From positions 1-22,113 of the forward strand of contig JAITWQ010000237.1 of the NCBI GenBank assembly GCA_031285215.1: a DNA stretch of 22,113 bases, written 5' to 3'. Source of the DNA: Syntrophobacterales bacterium (GTDB taxonomy: Bacteria; Desulfobacterota; Syntrophia; Syntrophales; JAAYKM01). The notes under the pieces were generated by a model, which made no database searches, was not told the DNA's origin, and saw nothing but the letters and a program-made list of their open reading frames with translations. The position numbers and the translations under genes were made by a program. Below, piece by piece: positions 15,724-22,113 of the stretch; the first letter of the stretch is position 1; the number at the start of each line of letters is the position of its first letter.

Positions 15724-16491
15724 TTACCGGTTTTGCGTCCACTCGTATAAAATAATTGCCGCCGCCTGGGGGAGACTTAGAGATTCAGCGTCACCAAAAT
15801 GTGGAATACACCAGTTTTCCCGGGCCATGGATAATATCTCTTCCGGGAGGCCATGACTCTCACTTCCCAAAATAACAACGGACGGTTCATGGAGGGGATG
15901 CGGTTTTTGTCCTTTCCGGTTTGTCGTGGCAATCAGGACAAAGCGTTCTTTCAATATGGATAAGATTTCCGGAAAGGAAAGATTCTCCCAAATGCGCAAA
16001 TGGAATACGCTGCCCATAGACGCCCGGATTGCCTTCGGATGGGCTGCGTCAACGGAATTTTCGCTGATAAAAATACTGGTAATCCCAAACCAGTGGGCGG
16101 TGCGGAAAATGGCTCCCAAATTGGCGGGATTGCCAATCTGATACAATAATAAACAGCGAAGATCATCAAAGCCGCAAGGGGCAGGAAGTGACACGGATAT
16201 CCGCGGCATCAGCGCCGCGATACCTTCCGCTTCTTTATCCTGGGTAATGTGTTTCCATTCTCCCGGCGACAGCAGGTAAAGCCTGCTGCCTTTCACTGCC
16301 GCGAGCAGACCTGCCAGCTTCTCCTCTTTATCCTCACGGACCAGGAAATATTCGGCTCTTTTTCCGCTGCGGAGAATTTCCTGAACAACCTTAATCCCTT
16401 CGGCAATAAAAAAGCCTTCTTTTTGCCTCTTTTTCGGCTGATTTAATCCTGACCAAAACTTCAGTTGTCCCTTTGATGGTTTTAAAAACAT
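15724..16491 (-). CDS. TrmH/SpoU-family RNA 2'-O-ribose methyltransferase
   Basis: Protein of 255 residues. The N-terminal substrate-binding domain (KKRQKEGFFIAEGIKVVQEI) is like the L30e-type domain of rRNA methyltransferases. The C-terminal knotted SPOUT domain holds motif 1 NPANLGAIFRTAHWFGI, motif 2 IRASMGSVFHL with VILGSESHGL, and motif 3 SLSLPQAAAIILYEW. It methylates a ribose in rRNA or tRNA using SAM; the target nucleotide cannot be told. A GTG at 16530 would extend it by 13 residues into lgt, but I prefer the ATG at 16491, 4 bases after the lgt stop. Neither has a strong Shine-Dalgarno, so coupling to lgt translation is likely. Confidence 0.9.
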   Translation of the reverse strand: MFLKPSKGQLKFWSGLNQPKKRQKEGFFIAEGIKVVQEILRSGKRAEYFLVREDKEEKLAGLLAAVKGSRLYLLSPGEWKHITQDKEAEGIAALMPRISVSLPAPCGFDDLRCLLLYQIGNPANLGAIFRTAHWFGITSIFISENSVDAAHPKAIRASMGSVFHLRIWENLSFPEILSILKERFVLIATTNRKGQKPHPLHEPSVVILGSESHGLPEEILSMARENWCIPHFGDAESLSLPQAAAIILYEWTQNR

Positions 16492-16495
16492 GGTT

Positions 16496-17350
16496 TCAAA
16501 GTTTTTTGGGACGTTCTTTATCCGCACCAAGACCGCTTCGGGAACGTATAACCCAAATCATGCCGCCGCCAATGATCATCAATAAACACAGCACCTGCCC
16601 CATGGTGAGGTTTCCCAGGATAAATCCCAAATGATCATCCGGTTCCCGGAAAAATTCAATAACGAACCGCACCAACCCATAGCCTATCAAGTAGAGGGAC
16701 GCCAGGCACCCATAAAACCATTTCTTTGTTCGCAGCATCCAGAGAAGGGTAAAAAGAAAAATGCCTTCAAAAAAAGCCTCATAGAGCTGGGATGGGTGGC
16801 GCAGTAATCCCATGGGATCGGACGGAAAATACATCCCCCAAAAAACATCGGTGACGCGGCCATAAAGTTCGCCATTGATAAAATTACCCAGCCGCCCAAA
16901 CGTATAGCCCAGGGGAATGGCCGGAACAATTAAATCCATAAAATACCAGAAAGAAATCTTACGTCTGCGGCAAAAAATGATTGTTCCCACAAGAAAGCCA
17001 ATCAGCCCGCCATGATAAGACATGCCGGCAATGCCGGTAAAATGAAATACCGGAGTAAATTGAAACGGCAGAAAAATCTCCAGAGGATGGACGGCGTAAT
17101 AGCCAAACTGATAAAAGAAAACATAGCCCAATCTCCCGCCCAGGATGACGCCCAAGATGGCCCAGATGCAATAATCCTGGATCGTTTCCAAACTTAACAG
17201 ATGGTGTTCTTTTTTTATGCGGTACGCAACCAAAAAGTAAACCAATCCAAAGGCCGCCAGATACATGAGGCTGTAATATCTGAGTTGGAAAGATCCTATT
17301 TCCAAAAGGTTAGGATTAATATGGGTGGGAAGAGATTGCCAGGTAATCAT
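16496..17350 (-). CDS. lgt: Phosphatidylglycerol-prolipoprotein diacylglyceryl transferase
   Basis: Inner-membrane enzyme of 284 residues that adds diacylglycerol to the lipobox cysteine of prolipoproteins, the first step of lipoprotein maturation. It shows about seven membrane segments, the early RYYSLMYLAAF helix, the SYHGGLIG motif and the Lgt signature GRLGNFINGELYGR followed by HPSQLYEAFFEG. Length is usual for the family. The Shine-Dalgarno is weak. It overlaps nothing but is 4 bases from the downstream RNA methyltransferase, and follows trxB across a 104-base gap that holds a weak terminator-like hairpin. Confidence 0.97.
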   Translation of the reverse strand: MITWQSLPTHINPNLLEIGSFQLRYYSLMYLAAFGLVYFLVAYRIKKEHHLLSLETIQDYCIWAILGVILGGRLGYVFFYQFGYYAVHPLEIFLPFQFTPVFHFTGIAGMSYHGGLIGFLVGTIIFCRRRKISFWYFMDLIVPAIPLGYTFGRLGNFINGELYGRVTDVFWGMYFPSDPMGLLRHPSQLYEAFFEGIFLFTLLWMLRTKKWFYGCLASLYLIGYGLVRFVIEFFREPDDHLGFILGNLTMGQVLCLLMIIGGGMIWVIRSRSGLGADKERPKKL

Positions 17351-17374
17351 TCAGATATACAAACCCACAGCTAA

Positions 17375-17400
17375 AACGCCACTGCCCGCCCGGGGGCGTT
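17375..17400 (-). terminator. Weak terminator-like hairpin after trxB
   Basis: On the minus strand AACGCC (17400-17395) pairs with GGCGTT (17380-17375) around a GC-rich 14-base loop, followed by TTTTAG. It is the only hairpin I see in the trxB-lgt gap. The short stem makes function uncertain. Confidence 0.3.
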
Positions 17401-17454
17401 CAATGGAGAGGAATAAAAATGAAAACAAGCTGATTCCCTCGCCGCAATCCGGCA

Positions 17455-18414
17455 TCAATAGGCCACCCCCTTGAGTTCCTCCACATAGAGCTGCGCGGAA
17501 AATGCCGCAGTCGCGCCATCTCCGCAAGCGGTCACCACCTGGCGCAAAAGCTTTTGCGTACAGTCGCCGCAGGCAAAGACGCCCTTTGCCGATGTCCTCA
17601 TTTGCGGATCAACAAGTATGGCGCCATCATCCCCAAGGGCAGCATGCCCTTTGACCAAGCCGCTGTTGGGGTTTAAGCCGATGAAAACAAAAACACCGGA
17701 TGCCGGGATGTCCCAGATTTTCTTTTCATTCCCTGCGTCGCGAAGGCGTACATTTGTCACCGTTTCCGTTCCGGAAATTTCCTCGACAACGGCATTCCAG
17801 ATAAAGGAAATCTTTTCATTTGCCAATGCTCTTTCCTGAAGAATCGCCGTTGCACGTAAACGTTCACGCCGGTGTACAATGGTTACGCCGGACACAAATT
17901 TTGTCAGGAAAATGGCCTCCTGAACCGCCGTATCTCCCCCGCCGACAACAACCACGTCGCGATTACGGAAGAAAGCGCCATCGCATGTGGCGCAATACGA
18001 TACCCCGCGCCCGGTATAGCGCTCCTCCCCGGGAACGGCTAATTTCCGCCAGTGGGCACCCGTCGCCACAATAACGGACAGGGCATTGAATGATTGCTCA
18101 CCGGCCTGAACAATCCAGCCTTGCCGCCCTTCCCATGCCGCCGGAAGCAGGGCCGTACAATCGGCCTGGGTTACGGATAAGCCAAAAGATACGGCCTGAT
18201 TACGAAACATTTCCACCAATTCAAACCCGCCCGTACCGCCGGGTATGCCGGGATAATTTTCAAGCCAATCCGTGGTTGTAATCTGGCTGACCGTAGAGGC
18301 CCCTTCAATCAACTGCACTTTCAGATTCGCCCGCGCCGCGTAAAGTCCTGCCGTATATCCTGCCGGCCCGCCGCCGACAATAAGTACATCCCAAATATCG
18401 GGTTTCTCACCCAT
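17455..18414 (-). CDS. trxB: Thioredoxin reductase (NAD(P)H, FAD-dependent)
   Basis: Cytoplasmic flavoenzyme of 319 residues that reduces thioredoxin. It has the FAD site GGGPAGYTAGLYAARA near the N-terminus, the redox-active disulfide CATC in SYCATCDGAFF (around residues 140-150), the pyridine-nucleotide loop VVGGGDTAVQEA with HRRERLRA after it, and the C-terminal FACGDCTQKLLRQV FAD-binding segment. The HRRERLRA basic cluster suggests NADPH use, as in classical enzymes. GGAGG lies 9 bases before the ATG. It is preceded by the small membrane protein gene 72 bases upstream on the same strand. Confidence 0.96.
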   Translation of the reverse strand: MGEKPDIWDVLIVGGGPAGYTAGLYAARANLKVQLIEGASTVSQITTTDWLENYPGIPGGTGGFELVEMFRNQAVSFGLSVTQADCTALLPAAWEGRQGWIVQAGEQSFNALSVIVATGAHWRKLAVPGEERYTGRGVSYCATCDGAFFRNRDVVVVGGGDTAVQEAIFLTKFVSGVTIVHRRERLRATAILQERALANEKISFIWNAVVEEISGTETVTNVRLRDAGNEKKIWDIPASGVFVFIGLNPNSGLVKGHAALGDDGAILVDPQMRTSAKGVFACGDCTQKLLRQVVTACGDGATAAFSAQLYVEELKGVAY

Positions 18415-18486
18415 AGCCTCTGTTCCTCCTTTTGCAAAACAATGGCATTGCCAAATCTTTTAAACGGCAATACTTCCCTGAAAAAC

Positions 18487-18798
18487 CTAACCTTTTTTCT
18501 TTTGTTTCATCTCTTTCTTCTTCGCCTTCAAAAGAGCCTTGCCCTCTTTTTTTTGTCTTTTGGCATCATTGCCGGCGGACAACGGTCCTGAAGAAGCGGC
18601 TAGGGAAGAAGATTTTTCCGCCGATACAGGCACGGAAGGCCCTGTCTCCTGAACCTTTTTGCGGCTAAAGCGGCTCATGACATATTTGGCAAAGGACTTG
18701 CCAAACTGACCGATAAAGCCCGTAATCAGGATGATCAAAACCCATACACCAACCTGCCACGTAAAAATATCAGCCATTTGAAACCCGGCGAGGGACAT
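18487..18798 (-). CDS. Small single-pass membrane protein with lysine-rich tail, unknown function
   Basis: I do not recognise this gene. The 103-residue product has one clear membrane helix near its N-terminus (VGVWVLIILITGFIGQFG, about residues 14-31), a basic stretch (KYVMSRFSRKKV), a Ser/Pro/Ala-rich linker and a C-terminus almost entirely Lys, Glu and Gln (KKKEMKQKKKG). An in-frame ATG at 18849 would add 17 residues, but AAGGAGGAG immediately before the ATG at 18798 decides for the shorter form. It lies between priA and trxB and may be co-transcribed with trxB. The basic tail would face the cytoplasm if positive-inside holds, and could bind nucleic acid or lipid head groups; that is speculation. 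Confidence 0.7.
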   Translation of the reverse strand: MSLAGFQMADIFTWQVGVWVLIILITGFIGQFGKSFAKYVMSRFSRKKVQETGPSVPVSAEKSSSLAASSGPLSAGNDAKRQKKEGKALLKAKKKEMKQKKKG

Positions 18799-18911
18799 TC
18801 TCTCCTCCTTGCAAAAGTTAAAATACATCATTCCGTAAGCATTGACCATAGAATTTTCCTGCTCCTTTATAGAAGCCGGAAGAGTAAAAGGACGTACTTT
18901 TCAAGAAAATA

Positions 18912-18962
18912 TCCCGTATCATTGCAAACGCAATGAAGCGGTTCAGGAAACCTGATATGGGA
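18912..18962 (+). other. Three-way-junction RNA-like fold between priA and the small membrane protein gene
   Basis: In 51 bases, an outer 7-pair stem (18912-18918 with 18956-18962, one G-U pair when read as plus-strand RNA) encloses a 7-pair hairpin with AAAC loop (18919-18936) and a 5-pair hairpin with AAA loop (18943-18955), joined by a 6-base linker. The first inner hairpin abuts the outer stem directly, as does the second on the 3' side. The wobble pair would be a C-A mismatch in the minus-strand RNA. No matching RNA family is recognised. The rest of 18799-19049 holds only the ribosome binding site region of the next gene. Confidence 0.4.
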
Positions 18963-19049
18963 AGCGGCCTCGCGCCTTCACAAAGGTGCAATGACTGGTG
19001 CAAAGGGCGTTTTAACTTTCATTTTTACGTTTTTACTGATTATAAGATG

Positions 19050-21473
19050 CTACAAAAATCTTATGGGGTCAACATCAGGGGTTATTTTTAGCGTTTTTGA
19101 TTTATTGGCAAGGATAATATCCTGCGCCAGGCTATGGAGGTGAGAGATGTTTTTGCCCTTTAAAAGAATCTGCCAACGGTATTGCCCGTATAATTTTTCA
19201 ATGGGAGAGTGGGAAGGGCCAATGATTTCGACTGCATTATAGATGGTTTTCTTTTTTATCGCGGCCATGGCTTGCCTTAGCGTTTCCATGGCTTTCTCCG
19301 CTCTGTTTTTATGGGGTGCAGAAAGATGAAGAGCCACCAGACGGCTAAAGGGAGGATAAATTAAAGTTTTCCGTACTTTGATTTCGCTTTGATAAAAGGA
19401 GTGATAATCTTGGTCACGGGCCTTTTGCAGGACATAATAATCAGGATTGACCGTTTGTATAATCACCCGCCCGGGTATATCTCCCCGGCCGCTGCGCCCG
19501 GAAACTTGAGTGAGGAGTTGAAACGTCCTTTCTGCGGCGCGAAAATCAGGAATATTCAGAGAAAGATCGGCGGAAACGATTCCCACCAGATTAATATGGG
19601 GGAAATCGTGGCCTTTGGTAATCATTTGCGTACCCACCAAAATATCTATTTCCCTTCTTTCCAATGCCGACAGGATCATTTCTCTGTTTTTTCCTGTGGC
19701 TGTGTCTCTGTCCATGCGGCCAATGGCAGCGCCGGGAAAATGCCGCCGCACTTCCGCTTCCAGCCGCTCTGTTCCTGTTCCGTAGCGGATAATGCGCTCC
19801 TTGCCACAGTTGGGGCAAATTGAAGAGGCCTTTTCCTGGTGGCCGCAGTAATGGCAGTGGAGCATTTCTGTTTCCCTGTGGTAGGTCAGGGAAACGGTGC
19901 AATTGGGACATGAAATTGTGTGCCGGCAATCGGGGCAATAAAAAAAGGTGTGAAAGCCGCGCTGGTTGAGAAACAGCAGGATTTGATACCCTCCGGCGAG
20001 GCTTGCCGACATGGCGGAGATAAGGGGGGGAGACAAAATAGAAATGGTGTTCCTATTTCTTTCATTTTCCATGGGAACAATGGTTACTTCAGGCAGGGAA
20101 CGGTTTTCAACGCGATCGGGAAGGGAAAGATATGTGTATCGTCCCAGCTGGGCGTGAAAAAAAGTTTGTATGGACGGCGTGGCCGATCCGAGGACAACCG
20201 TTGCTCCCGACAACTTGCCCCTCATGATGGCGGCGTCCCGGCCATGGTAGCGGAATCTTTCATCCTGCTTGTACGATTCATCATGTTCTTCGTCAACAAC
20301 GATGAGTTTCAAATTTTTCAACGGGGCAAAAACAGCCGAGCGCGCACCCACGACGATTTTTATTTCCCCTTTATGGATATCCAGCCATTGTTCATAGCGA
20401 AGAGAGGGAGAAATTTCACTGTGCAAAATGGCCATATCCATCCCCGGAAATCGGGGCTGAATGCGTTTCGCGAGTTGAATGGCCAGTGAAATCTCCGGAG
20501 CAAGGAACAAGACATCGCCTCCGGAAGCAATGACCTTTTTTGCTGCGGCGATGTAAACCTCTGTTTTGCCGCTGCCCGTAACGCCGTGGAGAAGCATTAC
20601 GGAAAACTGCGAGGATGAAAACGCCATGACGATCTTTTCCACTGCTTTTCTTTGATTTTGGTTCAGAGACGGCGGCGGTGATGATTCGATCTCTCCCGTT
20701 AAAAATATGGAAAACGGCTGCCGCGATTTCCTTTTTTCGGTAAACTCAATATATCCTTTTTCGTGCAGGGCTTTCAGGATGGATGGCGTACAATATTCTC
20801 TCTGTTTCAGGACGGAAAGGGACATCTCTCCTGTGGAGATAACGTTTTTGAGGAGGGCGTGTTGTTTGGCGGTGAGCTTCCTGTCCGCATCGGGGGGATT
20901 TGCTTTTACCCATCTTTCATATCGCTTGGACAAATGTCCCGTATCCGGGCGGTCTTCGCAGCGGATAATTTTTTTCTTCTGAAGATTTTTAATGGTTTCT
21001 GCCAGCGTTTTGGCCGGCATTACTTTTTGCGCCTGGTGTTGAAGAATACCATGCGTATTTTCTGCCATAAGGTTCAGGAGAAGATGTTCTTCTGCACCTA
21101 AATCATCGGGACACACTTTCTCAAAGGCCGCTCCGGGTAAGATCCATCGTCTTACCCTGGCATCTCTTTCTTTCGGGAGAATCTCAAAGAGAACCCTGCC
21201 CAGGGGCTGCATGTAATAGCTGGCCAGCCATTGATAGAAAAGCAGATCATTTTCACCAAAAAGAGGATCGTGATCAAGAATGGAGATAATATGTCTGGTA
21301 TCGCGGCGGTCGGAATCTGTCAGAAGTTCCAGAATACAGGCGGCGGCAGTCGTTTTTCCAAAGGGAACAAAGACCCGCTTCCCCGGTTTTACTTCCGGCA
21401 GGAGATGATCCGGGACAGCATAGGTAAATGTTTTATCTGTCGGAATATTGAGGGCAGTTTTGACAAACATCAT
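19050..21473 (-). CDS. priA: Primosomal protein N' (replication restart helicase PriA)
   Basis: Superfamily 2 3'-5' DNA helicase of 807 residues that reloads the replisome at stalled forks. An N-terminal 3'-DNA-binding domain (TFTYAVPDHL, GKRVFVPFG) precedes a winged-helix region, then helicase motifs: Walker A GVTGSGKTEVY at about 295-305, the DEEH box in VVDEEHDESYKQ near 393, and GSATPS. Eight zinc-binding cysteines in four CxxC pairs lie between about 510 and 560 (YCPDC, CPNC, CHYC, CPNC). The C-terminal helicase lobe has GTQMITKGHDFP and QVSGRSGRG. No Shine-Dalgarno is visible before the ATG pair at 21473/21470, so the exact first codon is uncertain by one residue. It lies 90 bases after a dksA-like gene. 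Confidence 0.97.
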   Translation of the reverse strand: MMFVKTALNIPTDKTFTYAVPDHLLPEVKPGKRVFVPFGKTTAAACILELLTDSDRRDTRHIISILDHDPLFGENDLLFYQWLASYYMQPLGRVLFEILPKERDARVRRWILPGAAFEKVCPDDLGAEEHLLLNLMAENTHGILQHQAQKVMPAKTLAETIKNLQKKKIIRCEDRPDTGHLSKRYERWVKANPPDADRKLTAKQHALLKNVISTGEMSLSVLKQREYCTPSILKALHEKGYIEFTEKRKSRQPFSIFLTGEIESSPPPSLNQNQRKAVEKIVMAFSSSQFSVMLLHGVTGSGKTEVYIAAAKKVIASGGDVLFLAPEISLAIQLAKRIQPRFPGMDMAILHSEISPSLRYEQWLDIHKGEIKIVVGARSAVFAPLKNLKLIVVDEEHDESYKQDERFRYHGRDAAIMRGKLSGATVVLGSATPSIQTFFHAQLGRYTYLSLPDRVENRSLPEVTIVPMENERNRNTISILSPPLISAMSASLAGGYQILLFLNQRGFHTFFYCPDCRHTISCPNCTVSLTYHRETEMLHCHYCGHQEKASSICPNCGKERIIRYGTGTERLEAEVRRHFPGAAIGRMDRDTATGKNREMILSALERREIDILVGTQMITKGHDFPHINLVGIVSADLSLNIPDFRAAERTFQLLTQVSGRSGRGDIPGRVIIQTVNPDYYVLQKARDQDYHSFYQSEIKVRKTLIYPPFSRLVALHLSAPHKNRAEKAMETLRQAMAAIKKKTIYNAVEIIGPSHSPIEKLYGQYRWQILLKGKNISHLHSLAQDIILANKSKTLKITPDVDPIRFL

Positions 21474-21563
21474 GGACGCCGCGCGGGGCTTTCTGAGGAG
21501 GGCATAAGAAAACTTTCATACCGCCGGGCATGAAATATGGAAAACATTTAAAACAGGATGCGC

Positions 21564-21926
21564 TTATTCTCCCTTTAGCTTTTCCAGTTTTTCCTGAAGG
21601 GTTTTACATTCGATGCAAAATGTCGTAACCGGTCTTGCCATAAGCCTTTTTTCAGAAATGGGGCCGCCGCAGTCTTCGCAGATGCCAAATGTCCCCTCGT
21701 CAATACGCTTTATGGCTTCCTGCATTTTCGCGATAAGTTTTCTTTCCCTGTCACGAATACGCAGTTCAAAATTTCTGTCTGATTCCAGAGAAGCCCGATC
21801 CGTCGGGTCGGGAAAATTAACCTTCTCCATTGTCATTTCCGAAACAGTTTTTTCCGCCCCTCCAAGTAGTTCGGAGATTTTTTGGGTCAGTAAGAATCTA
21901 AAAAAAGCTAATTTTTCCGGTTTCAT
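21564..21926 (-). CDS. DksA/TraR-family RNA polymerase-binding transcription factor
   Basis: Protein of 120 residues that binds the RNA polymerase secondary channel and tunes transcription, often with ppGpp. The N-terminal coiled coil carries the tip motif DPTDRAS, matching the DxxDxA motif essential in DksA. The C-terminal zinc finger has CEDC and CIEC pairs around PISEKRLMARPVTTF, and EGTFGICEDCG is the classical family signature. Shorter than E. coli DksA (151), consistent with a DksA2- or TraR-like form, so I give no symbol. GGAG lies about 11 bases before the ATG. It sits upstream of priA, and follows another minus-strand gene whose end is at 22020. Confidence 0.92.
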   Translation of the reverse strand: MKPEKLAFFRFLLTQKISELLGGAEKTVSEMTMEKVNFPDPTDRASLESDRNFELRIRDRERKLIAKMQEAIKRIDEGTFGICEDCGGPISEKRLMARPVTTFCIECKTLQEKLEKLKGE

Positions 21927-22019
21927 AGCCAGCTGCTCCGATCCATAATCTTCTTCCAGTATATGAAAAGGAATAATTTGTAAAGAAGAAAAATAGCGGG
22001 AGGCAGACGAAGCGAAGCC

Positions 22020-22113
22020 TTATTTTTCTGATTCATCTATATAAACGCTGATGATTTTATCAATGATATTGGTGGTTGAAACGTCCGGCACAACGGGAAT
22101 AATGGCAACATGC
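22020..22113 (-). CDS. C-terminal fragment of an unidentified protein
   Basis: On the minus strand an open frame enters at the right edge and ends with TAA at 22020-22022, giving the last 30 residues of a protein (…IIPVVPDVSTTNIIDKIISV… then YIDESEK). The composition, with a hydrophobic strand followed by an amphipathic helix and charged end, looks like a real protein C-terminus. I cannot name the family from so little. It lies 93 bases before the dksA-like gene on the same strand. Confidence 0.55.
   Translation of the reverse strand, partial: HVAIIPVVPDVSTTNIIDKIISVYIDESEK

Noticed and set aside
18818..19003. 61-codon minus-strand frame between priA and the small membrane protein
   Set aside because: It overlaps the next gene start, has no convincing Shine-Dalgarno and no family likeness; the structured RNA-like segment explains the region better.
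19920..20489. 189-codon open frame on the plus strand
   Set aside because: Antisense to the helicase core of priA, which is certain.
1..22113. CRISPR arrays, insertion sequences, integrases, toxin-antitoxin pairs or prophage genes
   Set aside because: I looked for spaced direct repeats, transposase motifs and att-like duplications next to the tRNA and saw none; the window reads as ordinary chromosome.

Overview
The window looks like chromosomal DNA of a strictly anaerobic Gram-negative bacterium. My best guess is a deltaproteobacterium in the broad sense (Desulfobacterota, possibly the Syntrophus/Smithella side). This rests on a four-subunit pyruvate:ferredoxin oxidoreductase fused in one operon to a NuoE/NuoF/small-NuoG NADH module, a Gram-negative type II citrate synthase, a DksA/TraR protein, Lgt and a soluble lytic transglycosylase. 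The taxonomy is inference, because no ribosomal RNA is present. No insertion sequence, integrase, CRISPR array or prophage gene was seen, and no gene-free stretch exceeds 300 bases.

Layout. Almost everything is on the minus strand; the only clear plus-strand gene is a cyclophilin. From the left: (i) 1-3023, a two-gene minus-strand unit of a MoxR-like AAA+ ATPase followed, with a 13-base overlap, by a DUF5682-family protein that runs off the left edge. (ii) 3052-3757, a divergent cyclophilin with its own promoter and terminator. (iii) 3750-5801, an OFA/MCT-like MFS transporter and a SAM methyltransferase. (iv) 5886-7719, citrate synthase with a coupled Nudix protein, a good promoter, an upstream palindrome and a terminator hairpin. 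(v) 7741-14185, the operon porG-porD-porA-porB-nuoE-nuoF-nuoG-like, closed by tRNA-Asn(GTT) and a strong terminator. (vi) 14314-18798, a run of flavodoxin, lytic transglycosylase, SpoU/TrmH RNA methyltransferase, lgt, trxB and a small membrane protein. (vii) 18912-22113, a structured intergenic segment, priA, a dksA-like gene and the C-terminal tip of an unidentified protein.

How the genes fit together. The central operon would convert pyruvate to acetyl-CoA, pass electrons through PorD to ferredoxin or directly to the NuoEFG-like diaphorase, and exchange them with NAD(H). Citrate synthase just downstream would take the acetyl-CoA into citrate. Flavodoxin and thioredoxin reductase sit nearby as further redox functions. 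Lgt, the transglycosylase, PriA, the RNA methyltransferase and DksA are envelope, replication and expression housekeeping.

The most unusual points are these. The N-terminal ferredoxin-like domain of the NuoF homologue has lost all four cluster cysteines. The small NuoG-like subunit lacks the His-Cys3 cluster motif but carries a C-terminal four-cysteine knuckle. The truncated MoxR-DUF5682 unit at the left edge belongs to a widespread but functionally undefined ATPase-associated system. A compact three-way-junction RNA fold lies between priA and the next gene.
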